A stretch of 64,000 nt of DNA from Rhodanobacteraceae bacterium (GCA_004299555.1 SCQU01000001.1:62001-126000); one strand, 5' to 3'; positions 1 through 9,965 are shown, counted from the stretch's first letter. Made by a program: numbers and translations. The notes: generated by a model not told the origin, from the letters alone.

Positions 1-689
1 ATGTCGAACACCAACGCCTCGTTGGGCCCGATCCGCGGTGGCTCGCCACGAATCCCGTAGGCCTGGTCCGGTGGAATGAACACCTGCCAGTGGTCGCCCA
101 CGTGCATCCGGGTGATGACATCGCGCCATCCGGGAATCATCTGGTTGACCGGAAACACCACCGGCTTGCCATGATCTTCGGTGTTGTCAAACACCGTACC
201 GTCCAGGAATTCGCCGCGATATTGCAGCGTCACCTCGCTGCCGATCGTCGGGCTGTGGTTGCCGCTGCCGCCATCGAGCACCTTGTACTGCACACCCGAG
301 GGCAGCGTTACGACGCCCTTCTTCTTGCCGTTGGCGGCGAAGAACGCGGTCGATTTTTTCAGGTTCTCCGCCGCAAATCGCGCATAAGCCGCACGCGCCC
401 TGGCGATCATCGCGCGCTGCATCGACTGGATGACCTGCTGCATCCGCTGCGGCGAATATTCCGGCTTGCCGCGCGAATAGCCATCGCGCACGCCGCGCAG
501 CACCGTCTGGATGTCGACGTCGAGTTTGCGCTGGCCAAGATCAAGCCCCGCCTCATACCCCAGCGCGTAGGACAGCTCGGCCCGGCTGGTCGCGGGCGCG
601 GCGGGCGCTTCTGGAGCCTGCGCCATGGCCTGGCCAAGTGGCCAGGCAATACCGGCGACCAACGCCGCCACCACCACGATCCTGCTCAT
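1..689 (-). CDS. FKBP-type peptidyl-prolyl isomerase, exported (3' end cut)
   Basis: Peptidyl-prolyl cis-trans isomerase of the FklB/Mip type, expected to help proteins fold in the periplasm. The gene reads leftward from ATG at 689 and leaves the window, so only the last few residues are missing. Residues 1-23 form a signal peptide ending in QAMA. Residues about 33-115 are the helical N-terminal dimerisation region (LSYALGYEAGLDL), and an FKBP domain starts near residue 128, with LQYRGEFLDGTVFDNT and, later, VIPG-like IPGWRDVI and the IPPDQAYG loop. It is the last gene of a leftward run from grxD; a 102-bp gap separates it from the DUF1684 gene. The family is clear; which client proteins it serves is unknown. 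Confidence 0.9.
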   Translation of the reverse strand, partial: MSRIVVVAALVAGIAWPLGQAMAQAPEAPAAPATSRAELSYALGYEAGLDLGQRKLDVDIQTVLRGVRDGYSRGKPEYSPQRMQQVIQSMQRAMIARARAAYARFAAENLKKSTAFFAANGKKKGVVTLPSGVQYKVLDGGSGNHSPTIGSEVTLQYRGEFLDGTVFDNTEDHGKPVVFPVNQMIPGWRDVITRMHVGDHWQVFIPPDQAYGIRGEPPRIGPNEALVFD

Positions 690-791
690 GTCGATCCGAA
701 ATCCTGCGGTCTGCCCCATACCAAGACGTTCCGTCCTGACCGTACGGCATTGCCAATTTTGAGCGCTGCGGCGGGCAAAGGTTCCCACCGG

Positions 792-1637
792 TCAGGGCAC
801 AGGTGCGTATTTGAGCTCACCCGCGTCGACCCGGACGGCCAGGTGATTTTCCGGCGGCGCCAAGGGGCAGGTTGCAAACGCGGTGAAACAGCATGGCGGA
901 TTGTAGGCCCGGTTGAAATCCAGCACGAGCTTGCCGTCGTGCGGCGGGTCCGCGTACAGGAACCGCGCGGCGGCGTGGGTTTCCACCCCCGAGGTCTGGT
1001 CGGCGAAAATCAAGAACAACTGTTTGGCCGCGGGTGTCTCCAGCACCGGATACACGGTAAAGCGCTCGCCACGGCGGCGGAACACCGCCATGCCGGGCGC
1101 CGGGTAATGCTCGACGGTGCCGATCACCGTACCGGTGGCCAGCTGGAACGGCGGACTCAGCGGGGTCCAGTCGGCAACGATCCGCCAGCCAGGATCGACC
1201 GGAAAGCGCTGGATGCCGGCAAACCGCGTGCGCGTCGGTGCCTGGCTGTCGCGCACCCGCAGGCCCTTGCGTCCGCTGCGATCAAGCGCGATGAAACTCA
1301 CGTTGCCAAAGGACACCACGGTCGGTGCCGTGTGGCTGTCGTCCAGCAGCTCGGCGTGCGTGACGGCACGCCCGTCGATACGGGCAGCAGCGGCCGGGTC
1401 GAGCTCGATCGTGAGCGTCCCGTCTTCGGCCCAGGTCACCGTACCCAGGTGCGGCGGCAGCCTGGCCAGCACGACATCGTTGTCATCGGCGCTGCCCACG
1501 CGATTGGCGCCTGGCCTGAGCCACTCAAGACCGACCAGGCTCAACCAGCCGTCCGGCGCGGTCAACCGCTGGATGCGCGCCGCGTGCCAGCGTTCAACCT
1601 CGCGTACATAGGTGTCATTTGCAGGCATGGCGCACAT
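792..1637 (-). CDS. DUF1684 family protein, function unknown
   Basis: A 281-residue protein recognised as DUF1684 by its C-terminal block (DFNRAYNPPCCFTAF followed by CPLAPPENHL) and by the GWLSLVGLEWL segment near residue 30. No signal peptide or membrane segment is seen, so it is probably cytoplasmic. No enzymatic activity has been firmly tied to the family, and I do not assign one. The ATG at 1637 directly follows the mutL TAG stop, so the two genes are almost certainly co-transcribed. A second in-frame ATG at 1628 is an equally possible start. Confidence 0.8.
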   Translation of the reverse strand: MCAMPANDTYVREVERWHAARIQRLTAPDGWLSLVGLEWLRPGANRVGSADDNDVVLARLPPHLGTVTWAEDGTLTIELDPAAAARIDGRAVTHAELLDDSHTAPTVVSFGNVSFIALDRSGRKGLRVRDSQAPTRTRFAGIQRFPVDPGWRIVADWTPLSPPFQLATGTVIGTVEHYPAPGMAVFRRRGERFTVYPVLETPAAKQLFLIFADQTSGVETHAAARFLYADPPHDGKLVLDFNRAYNPPCCFTAFATCPLAPPENHLAVRVDAGELKYAPVP

Positions 1638-3425
1638 CTACCTTCCACGCAGGAAAAGTTTGTCCAACTCGGGAAGCGAGAGCTGCGTCCAGGTCGGCCG
1701 TCCATGATTGCACTGTCCGGAGCGCTCGGTGGCTTCCATTTCCCGCAGCAGCGCATTCATCTCGGGTACCGCAAGGCGCCGGTGCGCGCGCACCGAACCG
1801 TGGCAGGCCATGGTGGACAGCAGTTCATTTTGCAGTTCTTCCAGCCTTCGCGAGCTGCCATGCTCGGCCAGCTCACCCAGCACGTCGCGCGCCAGTTGCG
1901 GAGCGTCGGCGCCGTCCAGCAACGCCGGGATCCGCCTGACCGTCACCTGTCGCGGACCGCTGCGATCGAGTTCCATGCCAAAGCCGGCGAGCATCGTTGC
2001 GTATTCCTCGGCGGCGGCGGCTTCACGATCGCTGACCGCGATCGCTTCGGGCACCAACAGTTGCTGGGAGCGCACCGCATCGACCGCGCGTGCCGCCTTC
2101 AGCCGCTCATAGGTGACCCGTTCGTGCGCGGCATGCATGTCCACCAGCACCAACCCTTGCGCGTTCTCGGCCAGGATGTAAATACCAGCCAGCTGCGCCA
2201 GCGCGTAACCCAGTGGCGGCACGTCGCCTGCCGCCACGGCCGGCAGCGGCGGGGATGCGGGGTTCACGGCCTCGCGTTGCCCGAGCAACACGGCGTATGC
2301 ATCGACCGGTGCTTCATGCACACCCAGCCCGAACTGGCGCACGGCCCGGTCAGGCACATTTTCCCGCAGCGGTGCCCGCGGCTCCATGGGTCCAGGTCGA
2401 GAAAGGGGATTGGACTCCGTTGCACGGCCCGCCCGCGTTTCCGCTACCGCAGAGTGCAAGGCGTGAAACATGAAATCGTGTACCAGGCGCGCGTCGCGAA
2501 ACCGCACCTCGCGCTTGGCCGGGTGGACGTTGACATCCACCGTGGCCGGGTCCAGTTCAAGAAACAACACGAACGCCGGGTGCCGGCCGTGGTACAGGAC
2601 GTCGGCGTACGCCTGGCGCACCGCGTGGGCGACACTCTTGTCGCGCACCAGACGCCCGTTCACATGGAAATACTGCTGGTCGGCCTGCGCACGCGAGGCC
2701 GTAGGCAGGCCAATCCATCCCGTCAGCACAAGGCCCGCCGCTGCGTGTTCGATCCGCAGGCAGTTTTGCGCAAACGCCGCGCCCAGCAATTCACCAGCAC
2801 GCTGGAGCTGCGCCGCCGCATCCACCGCGGGTCTCAACACGCGCACCGGCTTGCCATTGTGGATGAGCCGAAACTCGACCCTGGGCCGCGCGAGCGCGAG
2901 CGACCGCACCAACTCGTCGACGTGGCCAAATTCGGTGCGCTCGCTGCGCAGGAACTTGCGCCGCGCCGGCACCGCGTGGAACAGGTCGCGCACTTCAACG
3001 GTGGTGCCAACCGGATGCGCCGCCGGCTGCGGTGCGCCGGACGTGCCGGCCACGATGCGCGCACCGTGCGCGTCGCCAGCGCGTCGCGAAGTGATCGTCA
3101 GGCGCGACACGGACGCGACCGAAGCCAGGGCTTCACCGCGAAAGCCCATGCTGGCCACACACACCAGATCTTCAAAGCTGGCGATCTTGCTGGTCGCGTG
3201 CGGCGCCAGCGCCAGCGGCAGATCGTCCGCGGCAATCCCGGCGCCATCGTCGCGCACGCGGATCAGGCGCATCCCGCCCTGCTCGACCTCGATATCGATC
3301 TTGTGCGCGCCGGCGTCCAGGCTGTTCTCCGCCAATTCCTTGACCACCGATGCCGGGCGCTCGATCACCTCGCCTGCGGCGATCTGATTGACGAGTTCAA
3401 GCGGTAGCGGATGAATGGCGCTCAT
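1638..3425 (-). CDS. mutL: DNA mismatch repair protein MutL
   Basis: MutL links mismatch recognition by MutS to strand removal. From the ATG at 3425 it is 595 residues; in-frame starts further upstream (ATG 3437, TTG 3455) would add non-homologous residues. The N-terminal GHKL ATPase shows ENSLDAG (33-39), RDDGAGI (58-64) and GFRGEAL (94-100). The C-terminal dimerisation domain carries [12 protein letters not shown] (429-440), which fits the metal-binding DxHAx2Ex4E endonuclease motif, plus ACHGS (near 540) and CNHGRP (near 573). This is therefore the nicking type of MutL found in bacteria without MutH, rather than the E. coli type. A proline/alanine-rich linker joins the domains. It lies 26 bp downstream of ppnN. 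Confidence 0.96.
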   Translation of the reverse strand: MSAIHPLPLELVNQIAAGEVIERPASVVKELAENSLDAGAHKIDIEVEQGGMRLIRVRDDGAGIAADDLPLALAPHATSKIASFEDLVCVASMGFRGEALASVASVSRLTITSRRAGDAHGARIVAGTSGAPQPAAHPVGTTVEVRDLFHAVPARRKFLRSERTEFGHVDELVRSLALARPRVEFRLIHNGKPVRVLRPAVDAAAQLQRAGELLGAAFAQNCLRIEHAAAGLVLTGWIGLPTASRAQADQQYFHVNGRLVRDKSVAHAVRQAYADVLYHGRHPAFVLFLELDPATVDVNVHPAKREVRFRDARLVHDFMFHALHSAVAETRAGRATESNPLSRPGPMEPRAPLRENVPDRAVRQFGLGVHEAPVDAYAVLLGQREAVNPASPPLPAVAAGDVPPLGYALAQLAGIYILAENAQGLVLVDMHAAHERVTYERLKAARAVDAVRSQQLLVPEAIAVSDREAAAAEEYATMLAGFGMELDRSGPRQVTVRRIPALLDGADAPQLARDVLGELAEHGSSRRLEELQNELLSTMACHGSVRAHRRLAVPEMNALLREMEATERSGQCNHGRPTWTQLSLPELDKLFLRGR

Positions 3426-3451
3426 CGCACGCAGCATAACCGGGCTGCCGC

Positions 3452-4858
3452 TCAACCCGCGGCGCCGCCGACGATTCTGTAGCAGGGAACATACTTGTGA
3501 CCCGGCAGCTTCATGCGCTGCTGCGCCACGAAGCTTCGCAGCAATGTGTCGAGTGCGCGCATGAACTCGGGGTCGCCATGGATCTCGTACGGCCCGTAGC
3601 GCTCGATCTCGGCCATGCCCTCTTCCTTGACGTTGCCGGACACGATGCCCGAGAACGCGCGCCGCATGTCGGCCGCCAGCGCATGGGGTGCCTGGCCGCT
3701 GTGCAGGTTGAGTGCCGCCATCGCCATGTGCGTCGGATGAAACGGTTGCTGAAATCCAAGGTCGACCTGGATCTCCCAGTTGAAGAAGAACGCATCGTGC
3801 TGTTCCACGCGATGGTCGCGTACGGTCTCGATGCCCTGCCGGATGGTACGCGCGACCGCCGCCGGGTCGTCGATGATGATCTGGTAGCGCTTGGCGGCGG
3901 CCTCGCCCAGCACCAGGCGCAGGAAGCGGTCGATCTGTTCGAAGTATGGCGCCGCCGACCGCGGCCCCGTGAACACCAGCGGAAACGGCACCGCGGCGTT
4001 GACCGGGTCGAGGAGGATGCCGAGGAGGTACAGGATTTCCTCGCAGGTACCGACGCCGCCAGGAAACACGATGAAGCCGTGGCCGACGCGCACGAAGGCT
4101 TCCAGCCGTTTTTCAATATCCGGCAGGATCACCAGGCTGTTGACGATCGGGTTGGGTGACTCGGCCGCAATGATGCTGGGTTCGGTCAGGCCGATGTAGC
4201 GATTTTCGTAGTGGCGTTGCTTGGCGTGCGCGATGGTGGCGCCCTTCATCGGCCCCTTCATCGCACCCGGCCCGCAGCCGGTGCAGATGTCCATCCCGCG
4301 CAAGCCGAGCTGGTAGCCCACCACCTTGGTGTAATCGTATTCCTCGCGTGAAATCGAATGCCCGCCCCAGCACACCGCGAGGTTGGGGTCAAAATGCGCC
4401 CGCAGCACCCGCGCGTTCCGGAGGATGTCGAACACGGCATGGGTGATGCCGCTGGAGTCGCCAAGGTTGAACTCGCCGGACGCGAGTTTGGTCGACTGGT
4501 AGACGATGTCGCGCACCACCGCGAACAGCAGTTCGTTGGTGCCGCGAATGATCTTGCCATCGACGAACGCCTGCGCCGGCGCGCCCTTCAGGTCCAGCTT
4601 GACCCCGCGATCCTGCTGCAGCACCTGGATGTCGAAGTCCGGGTACTGCCCGAGCATCGCGCGCGCGCTGTCTTGCACCGCACCGGACGTCAACACCGCC
4701 AACGAGCACGAACGCAACAACGCGTGCAGGCCGGCGGCGGTCGCATCATGCAGGCGCGCGATCTCGTTGCGCGACAGCAGGTCCAGCGCCCCCGCGGGCG
4801 AGATCCGGGCGTCGACGGTCGGCATCCGGACTGCGGTTTCCTGACGAGCATCAGCCAT
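3452..4858 (-). CDS. ppnN: LOG-family nucleotide 5'-monophosphate nucleosidase PpnN (YgdH)
   Basis: A 468-residue homologue of E. coli PpnN/YgdH, which splits purine and pyrimidine nucleoside monophosphates into base and ribose 5-phosphate and is bound by (p)ppGpp in E. coli. The length and three-part architecture match: an N-terminal DUF4478-like region, a central Rossmann LOG domain with [13 protein letters not shown] (194-206) and PGGVGTCEE (266-274), the family's nucleotide-binding signature, and a C-terminal DUF3412-like region. Start is ATG at 4858. It sits between marC and mutL on the same strand, 64 bp after the former. Substrate choice is inferred from the family. Confidence 0.9.
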   Translation of the reverse strand: MADARQETAVRMPTVDARISPAGALDLLSRNEIARLHDATAAGLHALLRSCSLAVLTSGAVQDSARAMLGQYPDFDIQVLQQDRGVKLDLKGAPAQAFVDGKIIRGTNELLFAVVRDIVYQSTKLASGEFNLGDSSGITHAVFDILRNARVLRAHFDPNLAVCWGGHSISREEYDYTKVVGYQLGLRGMDICTGCGPGAMKGPMKGATIAHAKQRHYENRYIGLTEPSIIAAESPNPIVNSLVILPDIEKRLEAFVRVGHGFIVFPGGVGTCEEILYLLGILLDPVNAAVPFPLVFTGPRSAAPYFEQIDRFLRLVLGEAAAKRYQIIIDDPAAVARTIRQGIETVRDHRVEQHDAFFFNWEIQVDLGFQQPFHPTHMAMAALNLHSGQAPHALAADMRRAFSGIVSGNVKEEGMAEIERYGPYEIHGDPEFMRALDTLLRSFVAQQRMKLPGHKYVPCYRIVGGAAG

Positions 4859-4922
4859 ACGTCAGCTCCATTTTGTTTGGTACCGTGCCACCGAAGGCAT
4901 GGCGGGGCCGCGCCGGCGGTGT

Positions 4923-5531
4923 CTACGGCGCGTGCAGGTATGCCTCGAGCCCGCCGAGAAACAGTTGCACCGACAACGCAATCAGCAGCATGCCCATCAC
5001 GCGTTCGAGCGCGGTCAATACGCTTTCGCCGAGGAACTTGAACAACCACGTCGCGCTCAACAGGATGGCCGCCGTGGCGAGCCACGCCGCCAGCAAGGCG
5101 AGGCCCCATTCAACTTCGCGCCCGGGCTGGGTGCTGGTCAGCAGCAGCAACGTCGCCATCGCCGACGGCCCCGCCACGCCGGGAATCGCGAGCGGCACGA
5201 TGAACGGCTCGCCCTGGCCGGCGGCGTCACCAAAAATGCCGCCGTCCCGGGGTGGAAACACCATCTTGATCGCGATCAGGAACAATACGATGCCGCCGGC
5301 GATGCTGATCGCCTCCTGCCGCAATTGCATGATCGACAGCAGCTCGCGCCCGCCGATCAAGAACGCCACCAACACGCCCAACGCGATCAGCAGTTCACGC
5401 ACCATCACCCAACGCCGGCGCTTGGGCGGCACTTCCTTCAGGATCGACAGGAAGAACGGCACGTTGCCGAGCGGGTCAAGCACCAGAAACAGCATCACGC
5501 CCGCCGACAGCACGGTCATCTGCGTGTGCAT
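4923..5531 (-). CDS. MarC/YhgN-family inner membrane protein
   Basis: A 202-residue hydrophobic protein with about six predicted membrane spans, matching the MarC family (LVLDPLGNVPFFLSIL near the N-terminus, IPLAIPGVAGP-like VPLAIPGVAGPSA in the middle). The family was once linked to multiple antibiotic resistance, but that link was withdrawn and no transport substrate is established. It starts only 3 bp after the stop of the upstream reductase gene, so the two are translationally close. Confidence 0.87.
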   Translation of the reverse strand: MHTQMTVLSAGVMLFLVLDPLGNVPFFLSILKEVPPKRRRWVMVRELLIALGVLVAFLIGGRELLSIMQLRQEAISIAGGIVLFLIAIKMVFPPRDGGIFGDAAGQGEPFIVPLAIPGVAGPSAMATLLLLTSTQPGREVEWGLALLAAWLATAAILLSATWLFKFLGESVLTALERVMGMLLIALSVQLFLGGLEAYLHAP

Positions 5532-5534
5532 GGA

Positions 5535-6320
5535 CTACCCCTTGCCGGGCGCTCGCGGGCGCAAATCGAGCACGCTGCCACGCGCCGCCTTGGCGGCGGG
5601 CGACAACAGGTACAGCACGGCCTGCGCCGCCGCGTCGGGGGTGGCGATGGTGGCCGGATCTTCACCGGCCCAAACCGTGCGCCGCAGCCCGGTGCGCATC
5701 GGTGCCGGCAGCAGCGTGTGCACGCGCAACCCGGTACTGTCGGTCTCCTCGTGCAGGATCGACGCCAGACCTTCAAGACCCGCCTTGGCGACGCCATACG
5801 CGCCCCAGTGCGCACGCCCCATGCGGTCGGGATCGTCCAGCACAAACACCACCGCGCTGTCCTCGCGCGCCAACAGCAGCGGCAGGCACGCTTGCGTCAA
5901 CAGGAACGGCGCGGACAGGTCCACGTGCAGCGTCGACACCCACTCCTCGGGTGACAGCATGGACAACGGGGTCAGGCCCTCGCACTTCACCGCCGCATGC
6001 ACGACGCCATCCAGCCGCCCGAGCTGGCGGTTCACCGATTCGGCAAACGTCTGGTATTCGAGCGGCGTGGCACCCTGCAGATCCATCGGCTGCAGCACCG
6101 GCTGCGGCGCACCCGGCAGGGCCGCGATGGCGTCATAGACCGGTTCGAGCGAGCGCGCCTTGCGGTCGGCCAGCAATACCGTCGCACCCGCCTTCGCGCA
6201 TGCCAGCGCGGAGGCGCGGCCAAGGCCGCCGGCGGCACCGGTGATCAGGATCACCCGCTCCGCCAGCGACACCCCGGCGGACGTCCAGCCCGCCGGCAGT
6301 CGCGTGACGGGCAGCGTCAC
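5535..6320 (-). CDS. Short-chain dehydrogenase/reductase, YciK-like, catalytic Ser not conserved
   Basis: An SDR-fold protein of 261 residues, closest in layout to YciK. The cofactor-binding TGAAGGLG motif lies at 27-34 and the catalytic pair Tyr175/Lys179 is in WGAYGVAKAG. Two usual SDR features are missing: the NAG motif reads HAA (108-110), and the strand that normally carries the catalytic serine reads VFVLDDPDRMG. Whether it still catalyses a reduction is therefore open. The start is GTG at 6320, overlapping the grxD stop in a GTGA tetranucleotide, which indicates translational coupling to grxD. Confidence 0.85.
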   Translation of the reverse strand: MTLPVTRLPAGWTSAGVSLAERVILITGAAGGLGRASALACAKAGATVLLADRKARSLEPVYDAIAALPGAPQPVLQPMDLQGATPLEYQTFAESVNRQLGRLDGVVHAAVKCEGLTPLSMLSPEEWVSTLHVDLSAPFLLTQACLPLLLAREDSAVVFVLDDPDRMGRAHWGAYGVAKAGLEGLASILHEETDSTGLRVHTLLPAPMRTGLRRTVWAGEDPATIATPDAAAQAVLYLLSPAAKAARGSVLDLRPRAPGKG

Positions 6321-6646
6321 GACGCGGCCGTCTGCTTGGCAGCCTCGGTCACCATGCGCTGCAGCTCGCCGGACTCGTTGAGTTCGAGCGCAATGTCGCA
6401 GCCGCCGATCAACTCGCCATTGATGAACAACTGCGGAAACGTCGGCCAGTTGGAGTACCGCGGCAGGTTGGCGCGGATCTCAGGGTCTTCGAGCACGTTG
6501 ACCGAGAAATACTCGACACCCGTGGCATTGAGGGCCTGCGAGGTACGCATCGAAAATCCGCACATCGGAAATTCGGGCGTACCCTTCATGTACAAGACAA
6601 CGGGGTGCGCGGCAAGCGTCTGTTTGATGCGTTCGGTTACGTCCAT
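6317..6646 (-). CDS. grxD: Monothiol glutaredoxin GrxD (Grx4 type)
   Basis: A 109-residue monothiol glutaredoxin with the class-defining CGFS active site at 29-32 (PMCGFSMRT), preceded by VVLYMKGTPEFP and followed by the WPTFPQLFINGELIGGCD glutathione-binding stretch. Proteins of this type bind a [2Fe-2S] cluster through glutathione and take part in iron-sulfur cluster delivery, often with a BolA partner, which is not in this window. ATG at 6646 gives the family's usual length; longer upstream reading adds unrelated sequence. It heads the leftward run through mutL and is divergent from sodB. Confidence 0.95.
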   Translation of the reverse strand: MDVTERIKQTLAAHPVVLYMKGTPEFPMCGFSMRTSQALNATGVEYFSVNVLEDPEIRANLPRYSNWPTFPQLFINGELIGGCDIALELNESGELQRMVTEAAKQTAAS

Positions 6647-6923
6647 AACGTTATGAAACCCGTGGTTCGTGGAAGGTCGAAAACAGCCGCGGCACCCGCG
6701 CCGTCGCGTCAAACAAACAACCGGCGTACGCCTGCGCGGGCTCGATTGCACCCCGACCACGCATCCCTGTGTTGCCGGTGGAACGCCCCGGGCCACGCCG
6801 ATTTTTCAGAAGTCCGTTGTGCGTCTAGAATGGGGCTTGGTGTCGTGCGGACGCGGCGTATTGTATCAGGCGTCTTTCGTGCCCGGCCGACTTTTGTACT
6901 TCCCCACTTCCAAGGAGAACCCC

Positions 6924-7502
6924 ATGGCGATTGAACTTCCACCGCTTCCCTACGAACGCAGCGCACTGGCGCCGCACATCTCCGAGGAGACCCTGAACTT
7001 CCACTACGGCAAGCACCACGCGGGCTATGTCACCAAGCTCAATGTGCAGATCGAAGGCACCGATTTTGCGGACATGAACCTCGAGGACATCGTCAAGAAG
7101 GCCACCGGCGGCATGTTCAACAACGCCGCGCAGGCCTGGAACCACACGTTTTACTGGAACTCGATGTCACCCAAGGGTGGCGGCGACCCGTCGGGCAAGC
7201 TGGCCGACGCCATCGTCAAGGCATTCAAGGACGTGGCCACGTTCAAGGCCGATTTCGCCAAGCTTGCGACCGGTACCTTCGGTTCTGGCTGGGCCTGGCT
7301 GGTACAGCGCGCCGACGGCTCGCTGGGCCTGGTCAGCACCGCCAATGCCGGTACGCCGCTGACCGGCAGCGACCGCCCGCTCCTGACCTGCGACGTCTGG
7401 GAGCACGCGTACTATATCGATTACCGCAATGCGCGCGCCAAGTACATCGATGCGTTCTGGAACCTCGTGAACTGGGATTTTGCCGCCAGCCGCATGGCCT
7501 GA
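6924..7502 (+). CDS. sodB: Superoxide dismutase, iron type (SodB)
   Basis: Cytosolic superoxide dismutase of 192 residues that converts superoxide to hydrogen peroxide and oxygen. Metal ligands are visible at His27, His74, Asp157 and His161. The FNNAAQAWNHTFYW block and the DVWEHAYYIDY motif are those of iron-type bacterial enzymes, though metal preference cannot be proved from sequence. The start is fixed by AAGGAG at 6912-6917, seven bases before the ATG. It is divergent from grxD and ends convergently against glmM, with a long hairpin between them. Confidence 0.97.
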   Translation: MAIELPPLPYERSALAPHISEETLNFHYGKHHAGYVTKLNVQIEGTDFADMNLEDIVKKATGGMFNNAAQAWNHTFYWNSMSPKGGGDPSGKLADAIVKAFKDVATFKADFAKLATGTFGSGWAWLVQRADGSLGLVSTANAGTPLTGSDRPLLTCDVWEHAYYIDYRNARAKYIDAFWNLVNWDFAASRMA

Positions 7503-7526
7503 ATCCCGCGCTGCAGCCTGTCGATC

Positions 7527-7580
7527 AAAAAAGGGGACGGAGGGAATTAAGTTCGCTTAATTCCCTCCGTCCCCTTTTTT
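7527..7580. repeat. Perfect 24-bp-arm inverted repeat, likely two-way terminator (copy 1)
   Basis: Arms at 7527-7550 and 7557-7580 are perfect reverse complements around the six-base loop GTTCGC. The core GGGGACGGAGGGAATTAA is flanked by A6 on the left and T6 on the right, so either strand gives a strong stem ending in a U-run. It lies between the 3' ends of sodB and glmM and can end transcription from both. An almost identical element lies at 13495-13556. Similar extragenic palindromes are associated in other proteobacteria with REP-associated (Y1) transposases; none is in this window. Confidence 0.85.
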
Positions 7581-7583
7581 GTT

Positions 7584-8951
7584 TCAAGCGCCAACGGCGG
7601 CGGCGGTGACGGCGTCGGTCAGGCGCGCGACAAGGGCGGAAACCTCGTCGGCATCCTCGCCTTCAATGGTGACCCGCACCAACGGTTCGGTACCCGACGG
7701 CCGCAACACGACCCGTCCGCGGCCACGCAGCACGGCTTGAACTTCGGCAAGCGCCTTCTGCACGCTGGCTGAATCCAGCGCCCTCCGCGCGCCGGCGCCA
7801 CGCACGTTGCGCGTGATCTGCGGCAATTTGGTGAGGCCCTCACGCGCGTTGGACAAGTCCTCACCGGCACGCGCAAGCGCATCCAGCACCGCCAGCGCCG
7901 ACACGATGCCATCGCCGGTGCTGGCCCGGTCCAGGCACAGGATATGGCCGGATGTTTCACCACCCAGCACGCCCCCTTGCGTTTTCAACTGGCGCAACAC
8001 ATGGCGGTCGCCCACGTTGGCACGCACAAAACGCACCCCGACGCCGGTCAGCGCCCGCTCCAGTCCAAAGTTGCTCATCAGGGTGCCGACCACGGGCCCC
8101 CGCAAGCGCCCTCGCGCCAGCCAGTCGCGCGCAAGCACATACAAAAGGTCATCACCGTCGGCGAGCTCGCCATTGCGATCAATCATCTGTACGCGATCAC
8201 CATCGCCGTCGAAGGCAATGCCAAGGTCGGCGTGCTGCTCGATCACCGTGCCGCGCAGCGCCGCCGGGTGGGTGGAACCCACCGCGCGGTTGATGTTGAA
8301 TCCATCAGGCGCGCAGCCGATGCGGGTCACGCGTGCACCCAGCGACTCGAACACCTTGGGCGCAACGATGTAGGTTGCCCCGTGCGCGCAATCGAGCACG
8401 ATGTGCTGGCCCGACAAATCCGGCGGCGTCCCCAGGGTGCCAAGGCAAAACCGCGCGTAGCGTTCGACGGCGTCGTCGATGCGGTGCGCCTTGCCGAGGC
8501 GTTCGGCCGGCACCGTCGCGAACGCTGCATCGATTTCACGCTCGATCGCAAGCTCCACCGCATCCTCAAGTTTTTCGCCGCCGGCGGAAAAAAACTTGAT
8601 GCCGTTGTCCTGGTACGGATTGTGCGACGCGCTGATCACGACCCCTGCACTGGCTCCAAGCTCACGTGCCAGCTCGGCCACGGCCGGCGTCGGCAGCGGC
8701 CCCAGAAGGCCCACGTCCGCCCCGGCCGCGACCAGGCCGGCTTCGAGCGCGGACTCGAACATGTAGCCCGACACGCGCGTGTCCTTGCCGATCAGCACCA
8801 GCGGGCGGCGCCCGTTGGCCAGCACGACGCCTGCGGCACGCCCAAGCTTCAGCATGAATTCGGCGGTGATCGGCCACTCGCCGACCTTGCCGCGCACGCC
8901 ATCGGTGCCAAAGTACTTGCGGGCGGAACTCGGGACGCGCGATTCGGACAT
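7584..8951 (-). CDS. glmM: Phosphoglucosamine mutase
   Basis: Interconverts glucosamine 6-phosphate and glucosamine 1-phosphate on the way to UDP-GlcNAc for peptidoglycan and LPS. The 455-residue protein has the phosphoserine loop [12 protein letters not shown] (catalytic Ser109), the metal-binding loop DGDGDR near 247, the sugar-binding GGETSGH and the C-terminal phosphate-binding RPSGTEP. Start is the ATG at 8951; a TTG one codon earlier is less likely. It is the last gene of the rlmE-ftsH-folP-glmM order that is also seen in E. coli. Confidence 0.97.
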   Translation of the reverse strand: MSESRVPSSARKYFGTDGVRGKVGEWPITAEFMLKLGRAAGVVLANGRRPLVLIGKDTRVSGYMFESALEAGLVAAGADVGLLGPLPTPAVAELARELGASAGVVISASHNPYQDNGIKFFSAGGEKLEDAVELAIEREIDAAFATVPAERLGKAHRIDDAVERYARFCLGTLGTPPDLSGQHIVLDCAHGATYIVAPKVFESLGARVTRIGCAPDGFNINRAVGSTHPAALRGTVIEQHADLGIAFDGDGDRVQMIDRNGELADGDDLLYVLARDWLARGRLRGPVVGTLMSNFGLERALTGVGVRFVRANVGDRHVLRQLKTQGGVLGGETSGHILCLDRASTGDGIVSALAVLDALARAGEDLSNAREGLTKLPQITRNVRGAGARRALDSASVQKALAEVQAVLRGRGRVVLRPSGTEPLVRVTIEGEDADEVSALVARLTDAVTAAAVGA

Positions 8952-9062
8952 CAACGTCTACCAGAAAAAATGTGCCGGGGCCGGCGCAAAGTGTACGCGC
9001 GCCTTCCGCGCGTGGCGGAAGCCCGGGACGGCCAAGCGCGCGTCACGGGCAGCCGCAAAACC

Positions 9063-9965
9063 TCAGTCGTCATCAAACCGCTGCGAGCCAAACGCCACCG
9101 GGACGCGTCCGGGCGGCGCGTCGCCTGCGTGGACGCCCTGCCACACCGCCAACGCATCGCGGGTGACCGCCACATCATGCACGCGCACGATCATGGCACC
9201 GCGCTGCGCGGCGATCACGGCCGCGGCCGCAGAACCGACGGCGCGGTCAGCGCCACCCTGGCGTTCCGTCAACGCGCCGATCATGGCCTTCCGCGACAGC
9301 CCCACATAGACGCCCGCCGCCAGATCGCGAAACCGCTCGAGCGCGCGCAGCAGTGCCAGGTTGTGCTCCAGCGTCTTGCCGAAACCAAACCCCGGGTCAA
9401 CGAGGACCCGGCGCTTGTCGATGCCAGCCATCTCGCAGGCAAAAACGCGCTCGGCCAGGAAACGATGCACCTCGCCCACCACGTCGTCGTAGTGCGGGGC
9501 ATCCTGCATGGTGCCAGGCTCGCCCTGCATATGCATCACGCACACCGGCACCTTCAATTCGGCCGCCGCATCCAGCGCGCCATCCCGCCGCAGCGCGTAG
9601 ACATCGTTGACCAGACCGGCGCCCGCGGCAACCGCGGCGCGCATCACCTCGGGTTTTGACGTATCCACCGAAAGCGGTACCGGCACACGCGCGGCGAGCG
9701 CCTTGATGACCGGCACCACGCGCGCAATCTCGGTTGCCGCATCGACGGCGGCGGCACCCGGGCGGGTCGACTCGGCACCGATGTCCAGCATGTCGGCGCC
9801 CTGCTGGACCATCGCCACGCCACGCGCAACGGCAGCGTCGACGTCAGCGCCAACGCCGTCACCCGAAAACGAATCGGCCGTCAGGTTGACGATGCCGCAA
9901 ATGCGTGGACGATCCAGCCGCAAGGCGCGGCCATTGCAATCAAGGGCAGGAGTCGTGTCGAACAT
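9063..9965 (-). CDS. folP: Dihydropteroate synthase
   Basis: Condenses 6-hydroxymethyl-dihydropterin diphosphate with p-aminobenzoate in folate synthesis; it is the sulfonamide target. The TIM-barrel motifs are present: DIGAESTRPGA, VDTSKPEV, DPGFGFGKT and the C-terminal RVHDV. Two loops differ from the usual form: the first signature reads GIVNLTADSFSGDG where NVTPDSFSDGG is typical, and GLSRKAMIG has Ala where Ser is common. Start is ATG at 9965, giving 300 residues. It lies between ftsH and glmM, on the same strand as both. Confidence 0.94.
   Translation of the reverse strand: MFDTTPALDCNGRALRLDRPRICGIVNLTADSFSGDGVGADVDAAVARGVAMVQQGADMLDIGAESTRPGAAAVDAATEIARVVPVIKALAARVPVPLSVDTSKPEVMRAAVAAGAGLVNDVYALRRDGALDAAAELKVPVCVMHMQGEPGTMQDAPHYDDVVGEVHRFLAERVFACEMAGIDKRRVLVDPGFGFGKTLEHNLALLRALERFRDLAAGVYVGLSRKAMIGALTERQGGADRAVGSAAAAVIAAQRGAMIVRVHDVAVTRDALAVWQGVHAGDAPPGRVPVAFGSQRFDDD

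Noticed and set aside
90-3407. A 1105-codon open frame on the plus strand
   Set aside because: It lies antisense to FKBP, DUF1684 and mutL; the translation is Arg/His/Gly-rich without domains. High GC content makes long antisense frames common.
7944-9659. A 571-codon open frame on the plus strand
   Set aside because: Antisense to glmM and folP, both supported by catalytic motifs; no recognisable domain.
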